Below are positions 42,232 through 53,894 of a DNA stretch of 64,000 bases, in pieces. Below the pieces are notes generated by a model, which was not told the DNA's origin, did no database searches, and saw nothing but the letters and a program-made list of their open reading frames with translations. The position numbers and the translations under genes are program-made. Where the stretch lies: positions 6,386,001-6,450,000 of the forward strand of contig NZ_CP092915.1 of the NCBI RefSeq assembly GCF_022557175.1, in the 5' to 3' direction. How positions within the stretch are numbered: the first letter of the stretch is position 1; every line of letters begins with the position of its first letter. This DNA comes from Mycolicibacterium sp. YH-1 (lineage in GTDB: Bacteria; Actinomycetota; Actinomycetes; Mycobacteriales; Mycobacteriaceae).

Positions 42232-43455
42232 TCAGGACACCCCTGCCAACTCGAGTCCGTCCGACCATGACTTCGACTGCGCGATCAGGCGGCGAAACTT
42301 CATGATCTGACGTGGACGGTCGATGCTGATGCAGCCTGTGATGCGATCGCCGCGTCGATATAGCGCGAGGAAGTTGTCTTCACCGAGTTCTTTTGAGACG
42401 ACTCGAATTTCGTCGGCTTGCGGGATACCCACGAATTGAATCTTGTTGGAGTACCAATCCGACCAGAAGTACGGCACTGTCATCGCCGGCTTGGCGTCCT
42501 CAGGGGCCAGCGCGTTCGTCGCTGCGAGCACACCGTGTTCGGACGCGTTACTCCAATGCTCGAGACGCATCACGATGTCGTCGAACAGCGGATTCGGGAA
42601 ATGCGCGACGTCGCCTATCGCGTAGACGCTGTCGGCGCTGGTGCGCAGATACGCATCGCACACGATACCCCCGTCCCGCTCGTGAAGCGCGACACCGGAT
42701 TCACACAACCATTCGGTCGCCGGTACCGCCCCCGCACCCACGACCACGACATCGGCGGGCACAACCGTGCCGTCGTCCAAGGCGACTCCCGTTACACGGC
42801 CGTACGAGCTCTCCAGCCCGACGACCTTCACACCGCACCGCAGATTGGTGCCGTTTCGGCGGTGCAGGTCCGCACAGGCCTTACCCATCTCCTCGCCCAC
42901 CGAACGCACAAGTGGCACCGGAAGTGCCTCCAGTACGGTGACATCGAGCCCGCGCTTACGCGCACTGGACGCTACCTCCGACCCGATGAAGCCGGCGCCG
43001 ACGACTACAGCGCGCGACCCGGTGTCCAAGGCGCGACGAATCGCGATCGCGTCGTCCAACGTCCGTAGTGTGTGCACGCCCGCGAGATCGCCTATGTTCG
43101 GCAGCATGCGTGCAGTAGCACCAGTCGCGATGATCATCGCGTCGTAGTCGAGTTCGCCCGTCGCTTCGCCTGACCTCAGCGTCACGGCCTTGCGGTCGGT
43201 GTCGAGGCTCGTCGCCCACGTGCTGAGGCGCAAGTCCAGTGCCAGTTCGCCGCGCAGCTGATCTTCCGACCGGAAGGCCGGGCTTTCGGGCTCGTCGCTC
43301 TCGAGATATGCCTTGGACAGCGGCGGCCTGTCGTACGGGACGTGGGGTTCACCACCGACGAGCGTGATGGTGCCGGTGTACCCAGTCTTGCGGGCAGCTT
43401 CCGCTGCGCGTAGTCCTCCAAGGGAGGCTCCAATGATGACGAGTCGTTCGGTCAC
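42232..43455 (-). CDS. FAD-dependent ferredoxin reductase (rubredoxin/putidaredoxin reductase type)
   Basis: 407 residues. It opens with RLVIIGASLGGLRAAEAARK (FAD loop), has VPYDRPPLSK, IIATGATARMLP, the NAD loop AVVVGAGFIGSEVASSARKR and the C-terminal FAD contact YAIGDVAHFPN. It is a class of NAD(P)H-ferredoxin reductase used with Rieske or P450 ferredoxins. The start is GTG 43455, since GGAAGG lies 6 bp upstream; the ATG at 43461 would abut it. It follows the Rieske ferredoxin gene with 30 bp between, so the two form an electron-transfer pair. Confidence 0.9.
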   Translation of the reverse strand: MTERLVIIGASLGGLRAAEAARKTGYTGTITLVGGEPHVPYDRPPLSKAYLESDEPESPAFRSEDQLRGELALDLRLSTWATSLDTDRKAVTLRSGEATGELDYDAMIIATGATARMLPNIGDLAGVHTLRTLDDAIAIRRALDTGSRAVVVGAGFIGSEVASSARKRGLDVTVLEALPVPLVRSVGEEMGKACADLHRRNGTNLRCGVKVVGLESSYGRVTGVALDDGTVVPADVVVVGAGAVPATEWLCESGVALHERDGGIVCDAYLRTSADSVYAIGDVAHFPNPLFDDIVMRLEHWSNASEHGVLAATNALAPEDAKPAMTVPYFWSDWYSNKIQFVGIPQADEIRVVSKELGEDNFLALYRRGDRITGCISIDRPRQIMKFRRLIAQSKSWSDGLELAGVS

Positions 43456-43485
43456 CGACATTCCTTCCAAGACGCGTGGAGGCTG

Positions 43486-43794
43486 TTAGGGCAGCTCAAC
43501 CCAGACCTCACCGTCCGCGACGCGAACGGGGTAGGTACACAATGGATCCGTAGCCGGGAACTGAGTTGCCTCACCGGTTCGGACATCGAAGCGGCCCTGA
43601 TGAAGACAGCACTCGAGTTGATGACCATCGAGCAGACCGTCATCGCCGAGAGACCAGTCTTCGTGCGTGCACGTGTCATCGGTGGCGAAGAACTCACCGT
43701 CCACTCGATGAATGGCAATTGCTGGTTCCGTGTCAATGGTTTTCGACTCGCCATCAGCGAGATCATCTACCTTGCAAGCCAACTGTTCGGGCAT
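43486..43794 (-). CDS. Rieske [2Fe-2S] ferredoxin
   Basis: 102 residues. The cluster ligands are Cys42 and His44 (DTCTHEDWSL) and Cys62 and His65 (ECCLHQGRFD). This is a soluble, BphA3-like ferredoxin that serves ring-hydroxylating dioxygenases or P450s. GGAGG is 5 bp before the ATG at 43794. It is first in a two-gene operon with an FAD reductase. No ring-hydroxylating oxygenase subunit is next to it, so its oxygenase partner lies elsewhere (possibly outside the window). Confidence 0.94.
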   Translation of the reverse strand: MPEQLACKVDDLADGESKTIDTEPAIAIHRVDGEFFATDDTCTHEDWSLGDDGLLDGHQLECCLHQGRFDVRTGEATQFPATDPLCTYPVRVADGEVWVELP

Positions 43795-43941
43795 ACTTGC
43801 CTCCGATTCGGTCCGATGCGACGTGGCGTGACCGCTGGCTTGCTCGGCGAACGAGGTAGCTCCAGCCCGGCCAACGTCTTCTTCGCTCGGAGATTAGCCC
43901 TGTGCTGGTGGGCCTGCGCAACTCGTCGTTCAGCTGAGCAG

Positions 43942-43955
43942 CACAACCTGTTGTG
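43942..43955. promoter_or_regulatory. Inverted repeat CACAAC-CT-GTTGTG
   Basis: A 6+2+6 inverted repeat in the 253-bp gap between the divergent Rieske and CbbQ-like genes, 93 bp before the CbbQ-like start. It is a candidate operator. No other structure of note was seen in 43795-44047. Confidence 0.45.
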
Positions 43956-44047
43956 ACCGTTCTCCCTCGATCAGTAGACATTCAGTGTGCCCGCAGCACT
44001 TCATAAGTCACGGGCAGAGCCGCAAACGGAAGCACGCTGGAGGAGAA

Positions 44048-44842
44048 ATGCCATTGGGATCCGACCTGCCGTTCTACCGGGCAGTGGGGGACGAGGTCGA
44101 AGTGTTCCGGGCCGCGGCCCGTCGCGGCTTGCCGATTCTCATTAAGGGGCCGACAGGTTGTGGGAAGACCCGGTTCGTCGAGGCAATGGCGCACGAGTCG
44201 GGCCGCGACCTTGTGACCGTGGCGGGTCATGAGGACCTAACCTCAGCCGATCTGGTCGGGCGATTCCTTCTCAAAGGTGGCGAGACAGTCTGGGTCGACG
44301 GCCCCCTCACCCGTGCGGTGCGAGAAGGGGCGATCTGCTACCTCGACGAGGTGGTGGAGGCCCGTCAGGACACCACTGTGGTCATCCATCCCGTAACTGA
44401 TCACCGGCGCCAGTTGCCGATCGACCGCCTCGGAATCACCTTGGACGCCGCGCCGGGATTTCAGCTGGTCGTCTCCTACAATCCCGGCTATCAGAGCGTG
44501 CTGAAGGACCTCAAGGATTCGACGCGGCAGAGGTTCGTGGCAATTTCACTGGACTTTCCCTCGCCCGCCGTCGAGACCGAGGTCGTCGCCTTCGAGGCCG
44601 GTGTTGACGTCGAAGTCGCACAGATGCTGGTGAAGGTGGGCCACGCGGTCCGAAGCCTCGAAGGCACGCCCTTACGCGAGGTCGTTTCCACACGCGCACT
44701 GATTCTCACGGCCAGGCTGATCGCCGAGGGCTTGGAACCTCGCCGAGCGGTGCGGGCGGGCATCGTGGAGATCCTCACCGACGATGCCGAGCTGTCCCGC
44801 TCACTTGCCGAGCTGGCCGATGCGTTTCTTACCCGGCCGTGA
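44048..44842 (+). CDS. MoxR-type AAA+ ATPase (CbbQ/NirQ/NorQ family)
   Basis: 264 residues. Walker A is LIKGPTGCGKTRFVEA, Walker B ICYLDEVVEARQDT, sensor region SYNPGYQSVLKDLKDSTRQR, arginine-rich C-terminal lid domain. These match the CbbQ/NorQ group that, with a VWA-domain partner, remodels or activates metalloenzymes such as RuBisCO or NO reductase. The next gene encodes that partner and overlaps it by 4 bp (GTGA). A strong GGAGGAG precedes the ATG. RuBisCO and NorB genes are absent from the window, so the client is different or distant. Confidence 0.9.
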   Translation: MPLGSDLPFYRAVGDEVEVFRAAARRGLPILIKGPTGCGKTRFVEAMAHESGRDLVTVAGHEDLTSADLVGRFLLKGGETVWVDGPLTRAVREGAICYLDEVVEARQDTTVVIHPVTDHRRQLPIDRLGITLDAAPGFQLVVSYNPGYQSVLKDLKDSTRQRFVAISLDFPSPAVETEVVAFEAGVDVEVAQMLVKVGHAVRSLEGTPLREVVSTRALILTARLIAEGLEPRRAVRAGIVEILTDDAELSRSLAELADAFLTRP

Positions 44843-46530
44843 TCGAGCCGAACGTCGCGGAGCGGTTCAACCTCCTCGCAAACTATCTTGCCCGGCGTCC
44901 CATGGGTGTGGTCGAAGGCCGGCCGGGCGAAAGAACCTATACGGACGGGATTTTCGTATACGTCTCGCCTAGCGGATCGCTGTCAGAGCAGCGCCGGGCG
45001 GTCGTGATTCAGGCAGCGCTTCTCGGCGCAGGCAGCTTTGATCCTGCTGTCGTGAAAGCGTTACGGGGACGATCCAGGGCAGCACGTCGATACCTCGCCC
45101 TCGAGGGACACAGAGTCCTGAACCAGATCGGACGCACACTGCCTGTCGTCGCCAGCTTCGAGCTGGACACGGCACCGCTGACGTCCGACACCGCGGAGTC
45201 ACTCGAGATCGCACTGGGGCGGCGCAGGGTTGCCGATCCGCCGATATGGTTCGGCGTCGTCCGCCCTTCCCAGCTGCTCGCGGCCACAGAAGCGGCACCC
45301 GGCATGAGTCCGACAGCTCAAGATCTCCGCCTCGAGTTCGTGGAAAGCGAAGTTCCGCTGGCCGAAGAGGACGACGCGGAAGGGGACCAGGAGGAGCGCC
45401 TCAGGGGGAAGCTGTTTCAGAATCCTCTCGCCACCTCCAGCACGCTCACCAACTTCCTCTCCAACATGCTCGGCCTTTCGGCGACCCCCGAGAAGGGCGA
45501 AGGGGCAGGCGGCGAGATGATGGTTCGATCGACCCGCAGTCACAAGCAGCCCGGGCCGAACGCCCGGCCCCTGCCCGTTCCGCTCCGGTTCGTCTCGGAC
45601 GACACGCCAGGTCGCGCAAACGGTGTCGGAGGGGGGCTCTACCCGGAATGGGATGTCCACGGAAACCGCTACCGATCGGAATGGTGTCGAGTCGTCACCT
45701 ACCCGCTGGCGGTCGTCCACGATGTCGGCGCCAGCAAGGTCGAGCACGACGAAATCCTCCGCCGCCGACTCGCTCGGCTTGGCCTGGGGCCAAAGGTTGT
45801 TCGCCGCAGACCCGATGGAGACGACCTCGACGTAGACGCGCTCATCGAGCTGGCCGTCGACCTGAGGACAGGCCAGTCCCCCGCCGAGCACATCTATCTG
45901 GAGCGCCAGAAGCTGGCTCGTAATCTCGGGGTCCTGATTCTCCTTGATGCGTCCGGGTCCGCAACGGAGACCACGCATACCGGCGTCTCAGTTCATGAGC
46001 ATCAGCGTCGGGCGGCCGCCACACTGGCGACCACCCTGGAGGAACTCGGCGACCGCGTCGGTGTTTACGGCTTTCGCTCGCGCGGACGCTCGGCCGTTCA
46101 ACTACTCGCCATCAAGCCATTCGGGCAGCGGTTCGGCACCAACGGCCGAGTTCAGCTGAATCAGCTCGAGCCGGCGGGATTCACACGGATGGGTGCCGCC
46201 ATTCGGCACGCCGGCGAGCTTCTTAAGTCCGATGCCGGTACACCCAATAGGCTCCTTCTCGTGCTCTCCGACGGCTTTCCATACGACGACGGCTACGAAT
46301 CGCGCTATGCGGAGGCTGACACCCACAGGTCCCTGCAGGAACTTCGCAACGACGGGGTGGCGTGCCTGTGCCTCTCGATCGGAGCCACGACCGCTTCGGA
46401 GACTCTCTCCCGCGTCTTCGGCGCTGCCAGCCATGCCAGCGCCCGCACCCTCGCCGAACTCAGCCCCCGCATGGATGCCCTGTTCCTCGGTGCCCTCAAG
46501 GAACTCGCTGTCGGCCAATCCCGTCACTGA
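44839..46530 (+). CDS. VWA-domain protein (CbbO/NorD-like)
   Basis: 563 residues. The C-terminal von Willebrand A domain starts with LGVLILLDASGSATETTHTG (MIDAS DxSxS) and continues GVYGFRSRGR, AGFTRMGAAIRHAGELLKSD, NRLLLVLSDGFPYDDGYESR. The long N-terminal part is helical and acidic in the middle (PLAEEDDAEGDQEERLRGK). This is the CbbO/NorD architecture. GTG 44839 overlaps the CbbQ-like stop. The pair likely acts as an ATP-driven activator or chaperone of a nearby metalloenzyme such as the molybdopterin oxidoreductase or an oxygenase served by the Rieske pair (inference from position). Confidence 0.88.
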   Translation: MIEPNVAERFNLLANYLARRPMGVVEGRPGERTYTDGIFVYVSPSGSLSEQRRAVVIQAALLGAGSFDPAVVKALRGRSRAARRYLALEGHRVLNQIGRTLPVVASFELDTAPLTSDTAESLEIALGRRRVADPPIWFGVVRPSQLLAATEAAPGMSPTAQDLRLEFVESEVPLAEEDDAEGDQEERLRGKLFQNPLATSSTLTNFLSNMLGLSATPEKGEGAGGEMMVRSTRSHKQPGPNARPLPVPLRFVSDDTPGRANGVGGGLYPEWDVHGNRYRSEWCRVVTYPLAVVHDVGASKVEHDEILRRRLARLGLGPKVVRRRPDGDDLDVDALIELAVDLRTGQSPAEHIYLERQKLARNLGVLILLDASGSATETTHTGVSVHEHQRRAAATLATTLEELGDRVGVYGFRSRGRSAVQLLAIKPFGQRFGTNGRVQLNQLEPAGFTRMGAAIRHAGELLKSDAGTPNRLLLVLSDGFPYDDGYESRYAEADTHRSLQELRNDGVACLCLSIGATTASETLSRVFGAASHASARTLAELSPRMDALFLGALKELAVGQSRH

Positions 46531-46601
46531 CGCTGCGCGGCTATCATTTTCCCTTGTGGGAGTTCATCTTTGACTGACAATGTCGCTGGTCGAAACCGGG
46601 T

Positions 46602-47441
46602 TCAGCCGGCCAGCCGGGAGGGAACAGGGAACCCAGCACCGAGCCTCGCGCGCATCTTCGCCGCTGCTTCCCTGAGCGGCTGAACCGCATTGCGAGGGTT
46701 GAACCGGGTCGTCTGTCCGGCGACGGACAGCGCGGCGATGGCCACACCGGCACTATTGAGAATGGGCGCCCCAACGCAGGTGAGTCCGAGCTGACTCTCC
46801 TCGATGTTGAAGGCCACACCACGTTCCCGAACCTCCATCAGCTGAGTGTGCAGCAGGCGGGGCAGGACCACGGAGTGCGGCGTCAGACGCTCTAGCGGAC
46901 GGCTGAAGCCGCGATCCATGAGCTCCGGTGGGCTGAAGGCCATGATCGCCTTGCCCATCGACGTACAGCTCCACGGAACCCGACCGCCCACGCGCGACGG
47001 AATCCTGGTCCCCCCTGGAGCGGTGATCTTCTCGAGATAGACCACCTTGCCCTCGACAAGCATTCCGAGGTGAATCGTCTCGTGCACCGACTCGAACAGC
47101 TCATCCATGACCGGCAGCGCGATCTCATGCAACTCCCGGTAACGAGTTCGCAGGGCGGCAGACGACAGCTCGACGATCTGCGACCCGAGCCGATACTGCC
47201 GGCCGTCACGTTCGGCCAACCCGCCATCCTGAAGGATCTGAAGCAGGCGATGAGTGGTGCTCTTGGGCATCCCGATCCGTCGGGCGATCTCCGTGACTCC
47301 GAGGACGCCGTCAGCACTTGTGGCCAGGGTGTTTAGGACGGCCACCGCCTTCGACACCGATGAACCACAGCTGTCGGCCTCATCGGGCGGTGACTGCTTT
47401 ACCAGGGTTTCCGGAACCGTACGCGACTCTGCGACGACCAT
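46602..47441 (-). CDS. IclR-family transcriptional regulator
   Basis: 279 residues. HTH: SVSKAVAVLNTLATSADGVL then GVTEIARRIGMPKSTTHRLL. Effector domain: LGMLVEGKVVYLEKITAPGG, SMGKAIMAF, FNIEESQLGLTCVGAPI. AAGGGA lies before the ATG at 47441. It is convergent with the VWA gene. A 14-bp perfect palindrome lies 66 bp upstream of its start, a likely autoregulatory site. It may regulate the catabolic cluster to its left, which would fit IclR proteins of aromatic pathways. Confidence 0.9.
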   Translation of the reverse strand: MVVAESRTVPETLVKQSPPDEADSCGSSVSKAVAVLNTLATSADGVLGVTEIARRIGMPKSTTHRLLQILQDGGLAERDGRQYRLGSQIVELSSAALRTRYRELHEIALPVMDELFESVHETIHLGMLVEGKVVYLEKITAPGGTRIPSRVGGRVPWSCTSMGKAIMAFSPPELMDRGFSRPLERLTPHSVVLPRLLHTQLMEVRERGVAFNIEESQLGLTCVGAPILNSAGVAIAALSVAGQTTRFNPRNAVQPLREAAAKMRARLGAGFPVPSRLAG

Positions 47442-47489
47442 GTCGTTCCCTTCTCAGGTGAGCTGACGGGCCACCGGCTACACAGCCGC

Positions 47490-47521
47490 CTTACAACTCG
47501 ATGTATTTGTAAGATCTTACA
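47490..47521. promoter_or_regulatory. IclR promoter palindromes
   Basis: TGTAAGATCTTACA (47508-47521) is a perfect 14-bp palindrome. CTTACAA (47490-47496) is the reverse complement of TTGTAAG (47507-47513), so three half-sites share TTGTAAG. They are AT-rich and lie 49-80 bp upstream of the IclR gene. Confidence 0.6.
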
Positions 47522-49844
<2,323 letters not shown>

Positions 49845-49873
<29 letters not shown>

Positions 49874-50963
49874 CAAGTTTGCCATCGGGGTTGACGTGAG
49901 CACCGCCGATGCGAGGGATGGGGATGTCGCCAGCAGGGCAGGCGTAACTGGTTCCGTCACCACACAGTTCGTTGCGAAGGTACGAGCGGTTGTCCACGAT
50001 GTCGTCAGCCCAGGCGAACGTCGGCATGACACTGACCAGGGCCATGAACACGGAGTAGGTGATCTGGATGAGGTTGAACATTCCCGCTACAGCCAGGAAG
50101 CGCAGCCATTGACCCTGCCGCGATGACACCCTCATTGACGTCAGGCCCCGCTCGATCAGCGTCTCCCCACGGTCGTTGCGGAAGAAGTAGATCGTAGCGG
50201 GTGCTACCCAGTAGAGGAACGCGCAGATAAACGGCTGGTAGAGCGGGTACTGGTAGAACTCGCCCTGAAAGATAGTTAGCGACGGCAGGGTGCCGGCGAA
50301 AACGTACATCCCAGTCCGTACGTAGATGATGCCGTCGAGGATGAACATCGCGCCAACCGCGATCGCGTAGATTACGCCGACCAGCCGCAGATTGCCGATC
50401 CCTGGTCGGCGGCCGCGGATGTAACGCATGAGGGCGCAGAATCCCACCGCTGGCAACACGATCCCGAAGCAGTAGATCGGGATGAATAGCAAGAAGGGCT
50501 CGGCGAGGTGCTCAGCGTTGGGCGACCCCCAGAAGGGCAGGTAGTTGTTCCACGAACCGAAGTTCACCAGGACGGGGTTGATCGTGTACACGTGGTTGAA
50601 GTAGTTGGCCGCCGTGTCGACCCAGTAGGACGTGAGGACGGCGAAGAATGCCATCCCGTACAGGCTCATCCGGCCATCCCGGCGCCACGGCCGCCACACG
50701 AGGAAGTAACCGGTCGCGATCATCAGGAAGGGTCCGATTCCCTGCATAAGGTTCGCCGTTAGCGTCATCCATCCCGGAATGGGATCCGGCCCCGCCTCGG
50801 TGGGCCGGGGTCCCGACAGGATCCACCGCGAGTACGGATACACCTGTACCAACAGGCAGATGACACCGACGGCTGCGAACCACTTGACCGGTTTCAACTT
50901 CTGGGATTGGAAGCCTATATCGACTTCGACGAGCGGGGCCTGCCGCGATGCGTCCGTGGACAA
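49845..50963 (-). CDS. AveC-family (spirocyclase-like) membrane protein, copy 1
   Basis: 372 residues with about seven hydrophobic segments, e.g. WFAAVGVICLLVQVYPYSRW, GPFLMIATGYFLVW, IVLPAVGFCALMRYIRG and LRFLAVAGMFNLIQITYSVF. The pattern YFNHVYTINPVLVNFGSWNN and NELCGDGTSYACPAGDIPIP matches proteins annotated as AveC family, named after the avermectin spirocyclase. In mycobacteria their reaction is unknown. The start is TTG 50963 with GGGAG about 8 bp upstream, identical to copy 2. The two copies are nearly the same over their whole length. Confidence 0.85.
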
Positions 50964-51124
50964 CGTAGTTTCTCCCTCCCGGGTGTGGCACGGGGCCTCT
51001 GGCGAGGCGCACTAACCGTCCGGTCCCGGTTCGGGTCAGGGTGGTGCTGAGTCCGCGTGTCTGTCCAGATCCTGTTCCGCTGTATTGACCTCCTCGCGCG
51101 TTGCTATGCCGGTCGGATCGGCCC

Positions 51125-51141
51125 GTTCCGGGAGGCTGAAC
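51125..51141 (+). promoter_or_regulatory. Cluster-2 promoter element, copy 1
   Basis: GTTCCGGGAGGCTGAAC: GTTC and GAAC arms. It is followed by CTTGTCTGAT and GAACCCGGGTCCACT, the extended part shared with copies 2 and 3. It lies 100 bp before the P450 gene and on the other side faces the AveC-like gene. Confidence 0.75.
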
Positions 51142-51240
51142 CGCGGCTTGTCTGATCTCACCGAACCCGGGTCCACTTCACTGGCCGCAGGTGACTGCCG
51201 CAGGGCCCACAGGCTCGGACCCGATTGAAAGGACACACAT

Positions 51241-52524
51241 ATGACGACGGCCGAACATGCCGATGACGCGCTCGACCTGGCCGCCAGAGCGCTACTGAGT
51301 CCCGAGGCCTACGACGGCAGCGAGACGATCAACGACGCCGCGCGGCTGCTGCGCGACCAGTCACCGATCCACTACGTCGAGCACCCCGACTACAACCCCG
51401 TGTGGGTAGTCACGCGCCACGCCGACGTCATGGAAATCGAGGCACACCAAAAGGATTGGCTCCAGGGCGGCCGTCCTTTCCTGCAAACCAAACATGAGAT
51501 CGAACGCATCGAACGCGGCGAGGTTCCTGACGTCCGCGTACTCATCGACTACGACGGCGACGAACACCGCGCCTACCGAGGCATCACCCAGAAGTGGTTC
51601 ACCACCCGAAACCTCAACCGGCTCAGCGATAGAATCACCGTACTGGCCAAACGCGCCGTCGATCGAATGGACGAGGCCGGAGACCACTGCGATTTCGCCC
51701 AAGACATCGCCATGCACTTCCCCTTCGAGACGATCATGTCGCTTCTCGGGCTACCCGAAGCCGACTACCCTCTGATGCTCGACATCAGCCGCCGCGTCCT
51801 GGGCTCCGGCCCCGAAGAGGACCGACTCAACCCCGGCAGCGACGAATACGGCGCGCTCATCGGCGAACTGTTCATGTACTTCAGCAGGATCACCGAGGAG
51901 CGCCAAGCCAACCCGACCGAAGACCTCGCCTCGGTCATCGCCAACGCCGAGCTGCCCGGCATCGGAGAAATGCCCCTCATCGACAGAATCGGCTACTACA
52001 CCATCTTTGCCACGGCCGGCCATGAAACCACCGCCTCGTCCATGTCAGGTGGAATCCTGGCCCTCGCACAACACCCCGAACAACTCCAGCTCCTCAAGAA
52101 CGACCCCACACCCGCCAACATCCGCGCCGCCACCGATGAAATCCTGCGTTGGGTGACCCCACTCAAACACTTCTGCCGATACTCCGCCGGCGACTACACA
52201 ATCGGTGACCACGAATTCCACGCCGGCGACCGGGTCTTCATGTCCTACGCCGCTGCCAACCGCGACGAACGAGTCTTCGACAACCCTGACACTTTCGACA
52301 TCACAAGGACAAACGCCGGTACCCACCTCGCGTTCGGCTTCGGCGCTCACCACTGCCTCGGCGCAGAACTCGCGCGCATCCAAATCCGCGCCCTGCTAAC
52401 CGAACTCATCCCACGCCTCGACACCATTGACATCAACGGCACACCCGAGTACATCAAGGCAATCTCTGTCAGCGGCCTCAAACACCTCCCCGTCCACTAC
52501 AAGCTCCACCGCCCGACAGACTAA
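51241..52524 (+). CDS. Cytochrome P450
   Basis: 427 residues. I-helix TIFATAGHETTASSMSGG, ExxR in DEILRWVTPLKHFCRYSAGD, heme loop LAFGFGAHHCLGAELARIQ with the canonical Phe and Cys. The N-terminal part is helical with DALDLAARALLSPEAYDGSE. It is soluble and needs ferredoxin and a reductase. AAAGGACAC precedes the ATG. It is 9 bp from the CrtI-like gene, so the two form an operon. Sequence style is like terpene- or steroid-oxidising P450s, but the exact CYP family is not assigned. Confidence 0.93.
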   Translation: MTTAEHADDALDLAARALLSPEAYDGSETINDAARLLRDQSPIHYVEHPDYNPVWVVTRHADVMEIEAHQKDWLQGGRPFLQTKHEIERIERGEVPDVRVLIDYDGDEHRAYRGITQKWFTTRNLNRLSDRITVLAKRAVDRMDEAGDHCDFAQDIAMHFPFETIMSLLGLPEADYPLMLDISRRVLGSGPEEDRLNPGSDEYGALIGELFMYFSRITEERQANPTEDLASVIANAELPGIGEMPLIDRIGYYTIFATAGHETTASSMSGGILALAQHPEQLQLLKNDPTPANIRAATDEILRWVTPLKHFCRYSAGDYTIGDHEFHAGDRVFMSYAAANRDERVFDNPDTFDITRTNAGTHLAFGFGAHHCLGAELARIQIRALLTELIPRLDTIDINGTPEYIKAISVSGLKHLPVHYKLHRPTD

Positions 52525-52533
52525 GGACACTAG

Positions 52534-53862
52534 ATGGCTCAGGCAGCCGAAGAACGCGACAATTCGTTTGACGCTTTGGTTATCGGTGCGGGCGCTGGCG
52601 GAATGGCCGCTGCCGCGAGGCTGAACAAGGCCGGGTTCCGCACCCTGCTGGTCGAGGCGCGTGATCGCGTGGGTGGCCGCGCATCAACAGTTGAGCAGGA
52701 CGGGTTCCTCGTTAACACGGGCGCTCTCATCATCGAAACCGGCGGCGAGAACGGCAGGCTGTTCGCGGACGTGGGGGTATCCATGGGTACCCGGGTGCCG
52801 TCACAACCGCTGGCACTCCGGGTGGGTAAACGGGACGTGCCCCTGCTGAGCGGCGTGATCGGCACTCTCGGAATGCCGTTGATCGCGCTTGCCGGACTCG
52901 CTGCTCGACGTTTCATCAGACTCCGCCCGAAACCTGGGGAGAGTCTCGGACGAAAGCTTGAAGGCCGAGGCCCATACCTGCGCGGATTGTCGCGCAACAT
53001 CACCAGCGCCGTCTTCGCCGCCGAACCCTCCGACGTGGACGCTGCCGTGGTTTTCGACTACTTCACCAAACCCAAAGCCCTCGACACCTTCGGATTGCAC
53101 CCCGACGGCAGTATCGGCCCATGGCGAGCGCTCGCCGATCGTTTCGAGCACACCGGCGGCGCGCTCTGGCTGAACAGTCCCGTCACCCGGCTGACTTTCG
53201 ATTCAGACGGGCGCGTGAATGGCGCCGTGGTCCAACGCAATGGTGAGGAAATGGAGATCTCGACACGCGTCGTCGTGAGCAACGCAGGCCCGGTGGCGAC
53301 GGTCAACCTCTGCGGCGACGAACACTTGCCCGCCGGTTACGCGCAGTGGGTTCGGTCGCAGTCTGCCCCGAGCGCTCTGATCACCGTGAACTTCGCGAGT
53401 GAACAGCTTTTGACGAGGGCCACCGGCGTCGTGTTCTTCGGACCGACTCGGCGACTCGCCTACGCCGCCCATCTGACCGCGACGTGTCCAGAGATGGCAC
53501 CTCCGGGCTGGTACCTGTATGCCGGCACCAGCACGCCGCACCCGGCTGTCGGCGCCTTCGATGTCGACACGGAGGTCGGTCTGCTGAAAGCCGATCTCAC
53601 TGAGAAGTTTCCCGGTTTCGAATCCGCTCGGATCCTGTCGGTTCAGGTCTGCGCTGGCGAAGAGTGGCCTGCGCAGCGTGCCATTGCCGGCCGAGACCTC
53701 CCCCAGACGACCCCGATCGCAAACCTCTTCAACGTCGGGGACGGAGCCCGCGAGTGGGGCTCAGGAGGGCAGAGCGGTTGTGTGCAGTCAGCCCGGTTGG
53801 TGGTTGAGCGGATCGCCAGGGAGTTGCCGCGCCACGATCGACTCAGCAGTTCATCCGACTGA
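52534..53862 (+). CDS. NAD(P)/FAD-dependent oxidoreductase (CrtI/amine-oxidase type)
   Basis: 442 residues. DALVIGAGAGGMAAAARLNK is the dinucleotide-binding loop, followed by VEARDRVGGRAST, and the C-terminal FAD-contact NLFNVGDGAREWGSGGQSGC. The architecture matches phytoene desaturase/amine oxidase-type flavoenzymes. Substrate class is open: a desaturation or oxidation of an alicyclic or polyene compound. It follows the P450 by 9 bp. The 32-bp gap after it separates it from the convergent LLM gene. Confidence 0.87.
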   Translation: MAQAAEERDNSFDALVIGAGAGGMAAAARLNKAGFRTLLVEARDRVGGRASTVEQDGFLVNTGALIIETGGENGRLFADVGVSMGTRVPSQPLALRVGKRDVPLLSGVIGTLGMPLIALAGLAARRFIRLRPKPGESLGRKLEGRGPYLRGLSRNITSAVFAAEPSDVDAAVVFDYFTKPKALDTFGLHPDGSIGPWRALADRFEHTGGALWLNSPVTRLTFDSDGRVNGAVVQRNGEEMEISTRVVVSNAGPVATVNLCGDEHLPAGYAQWVRSQSAPSALITVNFASEQLLTRATGVVFFGPTRRLAYAAHLTATCPEMAPPGWYLYAGTSTPHPAVGAFDVDTEVGLLKADLTEKFPGFESARILSVQVCAGEEWPAQRAIAGRDLPQTTPIANLFNVGDGAREWGSGGQSGCVQSARLVVERIARELPRHDRLSSSSD

Positions 53863-53894
53863 AAGCCGCAGTCTGCGCTACCTGGGGACGACGA

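Noticed and set aside
51125..51160. KstR or KstR2 steroid-repressor sites
   Set aside because: The repeated 17-mer has GTTC/GAAC arms but not the TnnAACnnGTTnnA or AnCAAGnnCTTGnT patterns as I recall them, so I did not assign a known regulator.
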